A DNA stretch of 27,361 bases from positions 1 through 27,361 of the IMG/VR virus record IMGVR_UViG_3300042549_001025. The stretch is one strand, 5' to 3'. Positions 8,217-17,300 of this stretch are shown piece by piece (positions within the stretch are counted from its first letter, which is position 1; the number at the start of each line of letters is the position of its first letter). The position numbers and the translations under genes were made by a program. Under the pieces are notes generated by a model. It was not told the DNA's origin, ran no database searches, and saw only the letters and a list, made by a program, of their open reading frames with translations. This DNA comes from a virus.

Positions 8217-8710
8217 ACACTCCAGAATTTGATCGCCTGAATAAACACGTACCGCTCTTTGGGCAGTTCCTTAAAGGGGATGCCGAGGCGGTAAATTTTG
8301 TTGTCCGCGTCTTCCGCGCCCTGCACGTTTGGGACGATCTGATCGACAAAGACAAGCCCGTGGCGGATGACGAGATTCACGCCGTGTTCTGGGATTTGCT
8401 GATTGGCCTGCCTGCCGACAAGTTCTATCAGGCGCACCTTGGTCTGCTTAGCAGCACACTGGTAAACGCTGTAGTGAACTGGCACATTGCCAATAAGCTG
8501 GAGCGCGAAGGCAACGAGAAAGATCGTTCCATCGCTTTTATTTTGCGCGGGGCATACATTGATGTGCTGTCCGCATCCGCCCTGATCGTGGGCGGTTTGG
8601 ATTGGGCGCGAGAGATTGGCCCGGACATCCGCCGCTGGGCACACGAAGAAACCTTCGACCAATACTTGAACAACTTTGCCAAAGAATGCGAGGCACGCAA
8701 TGATAATTAA
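8213..8710 (+). CDS. All-helical phage protein with a WDDLIDKD motif
   Basis: This 165-residue, almost entirely helical protein starts at ATG 8213 by ATGA overlap with the previous gene. A DDxxD-type sequence (VWDDLIDKD, about residues 42-50) is followed by an acidic-hydrophobic helix (DDEIHAVFWDLLIGLP) and later by GAYIDVLSASALIVGGLDWA, which looks like a buried helix pair. I recall similar proteins in the virion gene blocks of aquatic phages, without known function. The DDxxD followed by long helices is reminiscent of isoprenoid-synthase-fold proteins, but the second Asp-rich motif is not evident. Its location between two virion genes argues for a structural or assembly role. Function is unassigned. 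Confidence 0.75.
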   Translation: MNTPEFDRLNKHVPLFGQFLKGDAEAVNFVVRVFRALHVWDDLIDKDKPVADDEIHAVFWDLLIGLPADKFYQAHLGLLSSTLVNAVVNWHIANKLEREGNEKDRSIAFILRGAYIDVLSASALIVGGLDWAREIGPDIRRWAHEETFDQYLNNFAKECEARNDN

Positions 8711-9722
8711 GTCCAAAGCCGAAGGCTATTCCAGAGACGGCATCCGCCTGTATCCATGCGACGACGGCGGCGGCGGTTCGGCCCCTGCACAAACCACACA
8801 AACCCAAGACCTGCCAGACTGGGCCAAGCCATACGCTCAAGAGGTTCTAGGTAAAGGTGCTGCGCTGTCTGAGGCCCCGTACCAAGCGTACACAGGGGAG
8901 CGGATTGCGCAGTTCACCCCCTTGCAGCAACAAGCATTCCAAGGCGCTGGCGCTATGGCCCCCTCTGCGGCAACAGGTGAGGCCGTTACTCGGGCGCTGG
9001 GTACATCCTACGACCCCTACGCCACTGGGCAGTTCGGTGCGCAGGCCAGTCAGTACATGGACCCCTACATGCAGAACGTGGTGGGCATCCAGCAGCGTGA
9101 AGCACAACGCACGGCCGACATTGCAGGCACACAGCGCGGCGCTCAAGCCGTTCAGTCGGGTGCTTTTGGTGGTAGCCGTCAGGCCATCATGGATGCAGAG
9201 GCTGCACGCAATCTGGCAATGCAAAAAGGCGACATCCAAGCCCGTGGCTTGCAGGATGCTTACGGCCGTGCCCAAACTCAGTTCAACACCGAGCAGCAGC
9301 TGCGCGAGCAGTCCAAGCAGTACGGCGCAGGACTTGGCCTTCAGGGTCTCCAGACCGCCCTCACGGGCGCTGGTCAGCAGTTTACACAAGGCATGGATGT
9401 CAACAGGTTGCAAGCAGGCTACGGCACGCAGCAGCAACAGCAGGTGCAGAACATCCTTGGTCAGCAGTACCAAGACTTCTTGGACCAGAAAAAGTTCCCG
9501 TATCAGCAGCTGGAGTTCCAGTCCAACCTGTTGCGCGGCACGCCATCAGGCACGACACAATCTTTGTATTCCGCTGCACCAAGCACAGCGTCGCAGTTGG
9601 CTGGTCTGGGCACGGCTGCGTATGGTTTGAGCAAAATGGCAGAAGGCGGGACTACTCGCGGCTACGCCAAAGGCGGGTTGATGGATTTGGCGATCGCCGA
9701 CATGATGGGAGAGCAGGCATGA
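8700..9722 (+). CDS. Gln-rich coiled-coil virion protein
   Basis: The start is set at ATG 8700 (340 residues, MIIKSKAEGYSRDG), because GAGG lies six bases upstream; an in-frame ATG at 8676 has no such site and would increase the overlap with the previous gene. Residues 35-60 read WAKPYAQEVLGKGAAL, followed by long Gln/Ala helices. Hallmarks are YMDPYMQNVVGIQQREAQR (about 119-137) and QSGAFGGSRQAI (about 152-163), which I recall as conserved in podovirus virion proteins. The C-terminus carries an A-polar-G-G doublet (residues 314-326) and ends in DLAIADMMGEQA. An internal virion or ejection role is likely from the family and neighbours. Confidence 0.7.
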   Translation: MIIKSKAEGYSRDGIRLYPCDDGGGGSAPAQTTQTQDLPDWAKPYAQEVLGKGAALSEAPYQAYTGERIAQFTPLQQQAFQGAGAMAPSAATGEAVTRALGTSYDPYATGQFGAQASQYMDPYMQNVVGIQQREAQRTADIAGTQRGAQAVQSGAFGGSRQAIMDAEAARNLAMQKGDIQARGLQDAYGRAQTQFNTEQQLREQSKQYGAGLGLQGLQTALTGAGQQFTQGMDVNRLQAGYGTQQQQQVQNILGQQYQDFLDQKKFPYQQLEFQSNLLRGTPSGTTQSLYSAAPSTASQLAGLGTAAYGLSKMAEGGTTRGYAKGGLMDLAIADMMGEQA

Positions 9723-11308
9723 TTAACATCGAGCAGATCACGTCCCGTCTGGCCAAGTTGCCAGACCAGCAGCTGCAGCAGTACGCGCAGATGCACAAGA
9801 GCGACCCGTACATCATGGCGCTGGCCATGTCGGAGTCCAACCGCCGCAAGGACCTGCGGGCTTCCGCGCAGGCGGGCCCGGCCCAAGAGCAGCCCAAAGT
9901 TGTTGACCAAGCCTTGGCCGAGATGGGTGTCCAGCAGTCACCTGACGAATCCGGTATCGCTGCGCTACCTGCGGGCGAGATGAACTTTGCCGACGGCGGC
10001 ATTGTGGCGTTCGCTGACGGTGGGGGTACCTACGAAACCCCTTACGACCGCAGAAACCGTGTAAATCGGGAAGCTGCCGCAGCGGCACAGGCGGAGCGCG
10101 AAGCGGAAGCTGCGCAAATTGGCGTAACCCCTTACGGCGACCAGATGAGTCGCATGTACGACGCGTTGGTTCCGAACCCGTTGAATATAGTTAAGACGCT
10201 GGTGAGCGCTCCCGGGTACGGCTTAAATAAAGATGCTGTGCCTACTGCAGCTGCGCCTATGCCTGCGCCGTCCGCTGCGGGTGCCCCGAGCCCACAGACC
10301 CGACCCACTCCTCAGCAGATCGAAGCTGCGGTACGCCCCAAAGCGAAACCCGCACCCGAAGCTGGTCTCGGCGGCACCCGTGAAGCTGCCGCACTGCGCG
10401 GAACTGGTACTTCCGGTGCTGGTGGTCCGTCCGTAGACAGCGCCAAGGAAACAGCCGGTCAGTTCTTGGATACCAAGGGCCTGCGCGCCGATCTGGATAA
10501 GTTCTACAAGGACGAAGAGGCTGCCGTCGCGGCCTCACGCAAGCGCCGTGATGAGGGTAAACCTGAGGGGAAGGCGTACTCCAAATACGAGGAAATGCTG
10601 GCAAAGGAAGAAGCCGGCGCTGGTAAAGAGAAGGACGAAGCCCAAGCTACTGCGATCTTCCGCTTGGGTGTGGGCATGATGGCGGGCACATCGCCAAACG
10701 CGTTCAAGAACATCGGAGACGCTGCCGGGACTGCATTGACCGAATACTCTGGCGCCATAAAGGACATGAAGAAAGCCACCAAGGAGCGCCAGAAAGCCTT
10801 GGGCGAAATCGAGCAGGCCCGCCGTGCGGAGTCCCGCGACGACTGGAAAACCGCGCGCGAGTTTGAGGAGAAGGCCGACGCCCGCATGGCAAAAGCTCGG
10901 GAGTTCGGCATCAAGGGCATCATGGACATCACCGGCAAGGACGCCGATATTGCCTCCGGCATCTACAAAACGCAGGTGGAGCAGCAGGGTCGGATGGACA
11001 TAGCCCAGTTGCAGGCACGTACCACGCTGGCTGCGGCCAAAGAGCGCGGCAGTGCGGAACTGACGCAAAAAGACCGGGCCGCAATCGCGGACAAGGCGAT
11101 GGATAACGTCAACGCGACCCTCAAAGCCAACGTCCCACTGCAGATGAAAGCCGCCAAAGACCCTGCGTATTTGCAGCAGTTGGTCCAAGCGGAAACTTCC
11201 CGGTTGATGGCGGCGGCAGAGGGTCGTACAATGGCGCCAGCCCCCGGCGCAGCAAGCCCCGGCGGAACCAGTTTGAAGTACAACCCCGCAACGGGGAAAA
11301 TTGAATGA
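9719..11308 (+). CDS. Coiled-coil virion protein, probable internal protein
   Basis: This 529-residue protein starts at ATG 9719 within an ATGA overlap. The front (residues 1-45, ITSRLAKLPDQQLQQYAQMH then YIMALAMSESNRRKDLRA) is a conserved-looking helical module. An A-polar-G-G doublet sits at 91-102. Residues about 170-240 are a Pro/Ala linker, and 250-410 are strongly charged helices likely to form coiled coils (KDMKKATKERQKALGEIEQA). The end is Gly/Pro-rich. Together with the preceding and following proteins it makes up a block of long helical virion proteins, as in the inner core/ejection apparatus of short-tailed phages. The virion role is inferred from context. Confidence 0.6.
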   Translation: MINIEQITSRLAKLPDQQLQQYAQMHKSDPYIMALAMSESNRRKDLRASAQAGPAQEQPKVVDQALAEMGVQQSPDESGIAALPAGEMNFADGGIVAFADGGGTYETPYDRRNRVNREAAAAAQAEREAEAAQIGVTPYGDQMSRMYDALVPNPLNIVKTLVSAPGYGLNKDAVPTAAAPMPAPSAAGAPSPQTRPTPQQIEAAVRPKAKPAPEAGLGGTREAAALRGTGTSGAGGPSVDSAKETAGQFLDTKGLRADLDKFYKDEEAAVAASRKRRDEGKPEGKAYSKYEEMLAKEEAGAGKEKDEAQATAIFRLGVGMMAGTSPNAFKNIGDAAGTALTEYSGAIKDMKKATKERQKALGEIEQARRAESRDDWKTAREFEEKADARMAKAREFGIKGIMDITGKDADIASGIYKTQVEQQGRMDIAQLQARTTLAAAKERGSAELTQKDRAAIADKAMDNVNATLKANVPLQMKAAKDPAYLQQLVQAETSRLMAAAEGRTMAPAPGAASPGGTSLKYNPATGKIE

Positions 11309-11316
11309 GGTAACAC

Positions 11317-14300
11317 ATGGCGTACACAGTAGCTTTGCCTGACGGTCGGACAGTTGAGTTTCCCGACGATCTACCCAAGGACAAAGCTGCTGCGATAATC
11401 CGCCGGCAGTTCCCTGAGCTCGGCGCACCAGAAACCACCGCCCTCGGCCAAGTCAAAGAAGGCTTCAAGGGGCTCGTGCCCGGCGCGATCGGTTTGCTGG
11501 AAGGCGCAGCTACAGGCGCGTCTGCGTTGCTCCCCGAGGACATGGAGAAATCCGCCCGGGAGAAGATCAAGTCGGTGGCCACTGCTGCCAAATCACCATT
11601 TGCTGCAGCTCCCGGATACGAAGACACTGTCGGGCGCAAGCTGGGCGAAGCCGTCGGCTCTACGGCTCCATTCCTGTTGGCGGGCCCCTTGGGGTTGGCG
11701 GGCCGTGTTGGTGCCGTAGGATTGGGTGTTGGCGCTGGCGCTGGCGAAGCCCGCACGCGAGCAGAAGAGTCTGGAGCCACTGGCGACCAGCGCGGCACGG
11801 CCACGGCACTGGGCATGATTCCCGGTGCACTCGAAGCCTTTGCTCCACTCCGTATCTTGTCCCGCATCCCCACGGCGTCTAAAGCTGCAGGGGTCGAGGC
11901 CGTCAAGCGTGCCTTGTTTGCTGGCGGCGAGGAGGCGGCCCAAGAAGCTGCATCAGGGTTCGCGCAAAACCTCATTGCCCGGGGCATCTACAAACCCGAG
12001 CAGGCACTGATCGAAGGTCTGGGCGAGCAGGCTGCTTACGGCGGCGCTACTGGTGCCATCGTGCAGGGTTTGATGGACTTGGCCCTCGGCCGTCGCGCTC
12101 GTGGCGCGCAAACAACACCCGGAGAAACACCTCCCGCAGCGCAGCCCGGTACGCAGGGCACCATGTTTACCGAAGAGGAAATGGGGAAGCCCGTGCGCGC
12201 TCGCGCAGAGCCTGCTGCCACGATGCCAGAGTTAATGGCCGAACGGGATGCACTGCGTGCCGAAGCGCCTACGCCAGAGACACAGGCTCGAATTGACGCC
12301 ATTACGCAGAAGCTGACAACGGCTGAAGGCCAGCAAGACCTCGGCCTTGATTACCAGCGCGAGTACGTTGATATGGTGCAGGAGCGTGAGCGCCTCACGC
12401 AGCAGCCGCAGACCCCAGAGGTCAAGGCCCGTCTTGCTGAGCTGGGCGAGCAGATGGCGCTGTACACACAGAGCGACATTGAGAGTATCCGTGCGGAGAA
12501 GGAAGGCCAAGTAGCCGCTGCGCAAGCCGATGCCAAAGCCCGCAAGAAATTCCCCGCTTTGGCCGGAGCCCCTGACCTGCTGACCCAATCGGATGAAGTC
12601 AAAGCTCGCACTCAAAGCGACCTGTTCGGTGGTGAACCCGCCCCACTCCCCGCTGCCAAAACGCCCGAGGCGCCCACTGGCCCTACCCCAGTTCCGCCTT
12701 ACACCCGCAAGGGCGAATATCAGTACAAGCTGCCGCTGCGCGGCGGTGAAGTGGTCGAGCCGTTTACTCTGCAGAACGTGATGGACACCGGCATTGCACC
12801 GTCCACAACCAAGGGGTGGTTTGAGAAGAACGTGGTCGGCAAAACCCAAAGCGAGGTGCAAGCCCTCGTCGACAAAGACCCGACGCTGCTGGGCGGAAAC
12901 GGAAAACGCGCCAAGATTTTGCGTGAACTGCTGGCTCCGCAGTCAGCCCCATTTAAGGAGGCACCAAGTGTCAAACCGACCCCTACCGAGACGCCTGCAG
13001 CTGAGCAGCGAGATGAGCCCCGAGCTGGTGAGCCAAGCGTGGGAGTTCCTAGTGAGCCTGCAGCCCCCGTCGTTTCTGAACCCGGAGCCGGAGTTCCCGG
13101 AGCCGCCGCAGAACCTGTCACACCTGACGGACGCGGACTGGTACCTGCTGGACGGCCTGCTGTGCAGGGAGATGAAACTCAAGGAGCAGAGCCCACTGCA
13201 GTAACGGCTGAGGCGGAACCAACCCCTGCTCCGGTAGTGGAACCAACCCCTCCTGCCGAAGCTGCACCCCAATCGTACGAGCAGTCTCCTGTAATCGCTG
13301 CGTTGGCCAAAGCCAAGACCAAGGCGCAACTGGAGTCGGCACTGGACGAGATTGCGCGAATTCGCCGAAATCCCGCGCACCCAGAGCACGAGGCCGTCAA
13401 TGCGTTCCTTGCGGATGCACTTGCAGCTCCCGGCTTCGAGCCAATGTTTGCTGCTGCGCTGGACCGGACCCGCCCACGCCAAGTACCTACGGAGCCAAAA
13501 TCGACTACGGATGGCTTGGAGAAGAAGCCCCGCGCAACCAAGCCAATCCGCGCTGTCCCGGCTGCATTCTTTGAGCCTGTTGGGGTCGACCGTAGGACTG
13601 GCAAAGTAGTCCGTGGCAAGCAGATGCTGATGCAGCCGATCGACGACAAACGCGCCGCTGAGTACCTGAAGGCCAAAGAGCAAGCAGACGAAGGCGATAC
13701 CACCGACCTGATGGCACTGTTTGAGGAGATCGAGAACGAAGGCGAAACCCCCGATACCCAAGGCGCTTTGTTTGATGACGACGGCAACGTGACCAAGGAA
13801 GGCGCAGCGACGGCACCGCTAAAAGCCACAAAGGCAAAACCCGCCGCTGCTAAACCAGCCTCTGCACCTGCGCAGCCTACGTCAGTTGCGCCTACAAAGG
13901 AAATCACCCAGACTGCCGACGGATGGGGTGGGGAAGTTTTGTTCTTTGACGGCAACGTGGGAATCATCAAGCGCCCAAATCCCCGCTCCGGCGAGCTGCA
14001 ATACATCCCGATTCAGGCGGACGGCACATACTCGCAGAACTTGTTGAACGGTGTTCAGACAGTAGACAACCTCCAAGCGGCGGGCACGAGCAAAGTGTTT
14101 TCCCCTGCCGAGATGGCGACGCTCACTGCACAAACTGCTGACTTCAAAGCCAAAGAGACCGCAGCGGAAGCTAAGTTCCCGGACGGCCCGTTTACAGGGG
14201 CTGCCTCCAATGTGGTGGCTGGTAATTCGGTTGACCCTCGCTATACAAACTACCTCACAGCCTTGATGAAGTCCATGGGGTTGGGCGACATCCGCGTGTA

Positions 14301-17300
14301 CCTGTACCACTCCGCTGACGTTGCTGGGAACGCGGACAAACTGCATATCCACGGCAGCTACTACCCAATCATGGCGCGAGGTACGGCAGATAAGTCCCAA
14401 AAAGGGGGCACCCGATCCATCGGTCCTGAGGGCAAAGACTTTATGTTGTTCATCAACGACAACATGTCGGAGGCCGAAACGCTGGAGATTCTGTCCCACG
14501 AACTCGGGCACATGATTCAGGAGATCGCGTTCAACAACGCCCCTGCCAACGTGCAAGCTGCTATCAAGGACGCACATGACGACTGGCTCAACAGCCTAAA
14601 AGGCAAGACCGTCGGAGATTTGGTTGAGAGTTTGCGCAACCGCTCAGCTGCCGAGCTGACGATCCGCGAGTCTGGGCCCGGCGCAATGCAGATGCCTATC
14701 AGCCAGCTTACTGCCAAAAACCGCAACTACTGGTTGGGCTTCAATGAGTGGTTCGCTGATAACGTATCCCGCTGGGCGACCACTGCGGACAAGCCCCTGA
14801 CCATTACCGAAAAGTTTTTCTCCAAGGTCGGGCAGATGATGCGGGACTTGGTGGCTGTTGTGACGGGCCGCAAATACCCACCACAGAAAGTGGTAGCTGA
14901 CTTCCTCGACAAAATGGGTCCCGGCAGTGGCGACGCGTGGATGGCCAAAGCGCAGGTTCCGGTGGGTAAGGTTCAGCCCTTGCAGAACGCAGTGACGTAC
15001 ACAACTGAGCAGCTTATCGACTCTATGGGCCCAATGGAGGCGCAAGAAAAGCCCATGCTGCGCAAAGTCATCGACGGTTACAAAGACCAGACTGAGGTGG
15101 GTTACGCGGTCAAGTTTCGTACGCAGGTTGCGGACTCTGCTGCCACGATCGAGCACCGCCTGCGCGAGCAGTTTGACGGCGCCGTGAAGGACAAGCTGGG
15201 CAAGTTCAACCCCATGGGTCTATACCGTCAGGCGCAGGACTACTCCAAGATGCTGCTGGAGTACCTGCAGGTTGGCGCAATGTCCAAGGAAGCTGCCACA
15301 GGGCTGTGGAAAGTCAAAGCCGACGCCAATGTGCGCCCTCCCGTGGAGGTCTACGCGATGATCGACAAGTGGGCTGCCAAGAACGGGTACTCCCGCGAGC
15401 GCGGCACCCAGATCGCAAGTCGTATTCTGGAAGGTGTGCGTCTGGACGCTATGCGGACATCTAACAAGAACGACGGCACCAGCTTCCTGCTGCACCTGAA
15501 AGATAACGAGATCGACCAGCTCGTGCGCGAGTACAAGGCAGACCCCGAGCTGCAAGCCATGAGCAAAGCCATGGACGAAGCGCGTCTGGCTATGGTGGAC
15601 AACATGATTGCGGTCGGCCGGTTGTCTGCTGAACAAGGCCAGTTGTGGAAGGACGCCGCAGGGTACGTGCCGTTCGACCGGATTGACGACTTTGCCACCA
15701 GCTTCTCCAAGATCAAGAAGATCAGCAACAAGGGCTTGGCCCAAGTGGGCAAGCTGCCAGAGCTCGTCGGTTCGATCAACCGCCCCGTTGGCAACGTGTT
15801 TGACAACTACCTGAACACCCTCGGGTGGATGGTGGGCCAGACCCTCAAGACGGACGGCACGGTGCAAACCCTGCGCAGTCTGGAGGATGCAGGGCACGCC
15901 AAATTTATCGGCCGCAGCCCTCAGGGCAAAGACAACGTCGTGGGCATGTACGTCAAGGGCGAGATGATGTACTGGGAAGTGCCATCGAAGTACGACGTGC
16001 TGGCGTTTAAGGACCTGAACCCGCCCAAGGCCAAGTGGCTGCAGGTGCTGGGCCAAGCGTCCAACGTGCTGCGCAAGGCAGTGACAGCACTGCCACCATT
16101 CGCGCTCAAGCAGGTAACGGACGACGTGCAGCGTGCCATCATGACCTCCGGTGTGAAGAACCCCGGCGCGCTGCTGCGCATGACGCTGTCCAACTTCGGC
16201 GGGCTGGCACTGGCCGAGTTGCGCGGCATTCAGCATCCTACAGTCAAGCAGTTTGGTGCATTGGGCCTGACCGGCGAATACGACTTCCAGCAAGGCAAGC
16301 CTGCAGCGTCTGTGCTCAAGGACTTGGGGTACAAGCCTCGGGGTAAGTTTGAGACCCTGCTGCACCGACTGGACGGCATCACCCGCGCGTCTGACTTGGC
16401 TGTGCGTAAGGCCATCTTCGACCAGACCATGAAGGAGTCGCAAGGCGACGAGCTGCTGGCACAGACCCGGGCCCGGGAATTCATCAACTTCCGCCGCCGT
16501 GGCGCAAGCGACTTCGTGGGTGCGATGGTCACAACCATCCCGTTCTTCAACGCCTACATCCAAGGTATGGACGTGCTGTACCGCGCAGCATCCGGCAAGG
16601 ACTCCAGCTCCTCAGTGGGCCGAGCACAAGCTCGCCGCATGTTCTGGAGTCGGGCTGCCATCGCCATGACGCTCAGCTCGCTGTACGCGCTGGGTGCGGG
16701 CGACGACGAGGACTACCAAGAAATGGACCTGCGCACTCGGGACAGCAACTGGATTTTGCCGGGCGGGTTCAAGCTGCCGGTGCCAAGCGAACTGGGCGCG
16801 TTGTTCAAGGTGGTCCCCGAGCGCGTGGTGGAATACATGCGCCGCCAAGGTACGCCCGAGGAGCAGACTGCATGGGAAGCAACTCGTACTGCCCTGACCT
16901 ACATCATGGAGCAATACGTCGGCCGCACGGTGCCTGTGCCGCAGGGTGTCAAACCTCTGCTGGAGGCATGGACCAACTACTCGTTCTTCACCGGGCGCGA
17001 GCTGGAAGGCATCTACCAGAAGCAGCAGGACCCAAGCCTGCGCCGCGCATCCAACACCTCTGAGCTGGCCATCGCCATTTCTGAGTTCAGCCGGGACGTG
17101 ATCGGGGTGGATAAGGTATCGCCCATCATGATCGACAACGCACTGAACGGCTACTTCGGCTCGTCCGCTGGCCTGCTGGTTGCCATGACGGACTCCTTGC
17201 TGAACCCAACGCGAGTCGACCGCCCACTGCACAAATACGCGCTGGTGTCCAACTACATGTACGACCCAGTGGGCACGCGCCGCATGACGGAGTTCTACGA

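Noticed and set aside
8676-8699. Upstream ATG at 8676 as the start of the Gln-rich virion gene
   Set aside because: No SD there, and it adds overlap with the previous gene. ATG 8700 has GAGG at six bases.
8857-9630. Plus-strand alternative frame (257 codons) inside the Gln-rich virion gene
   Set aside because: No SD before its start, and a Ser/Arg/Cys-rich product. The known-looking GAFGGSR region is in the main frame, unlike the nested gene at 12968.
15220-16563. Long minus-strand open frame (447 codons) inside the giant virion gene
   Set aside because: It runs exactly antisense to a well-formed helical protein. High third-position GC keeps stops out of the complementary frame, and the product is His/Val/Gln-rich without any motif.
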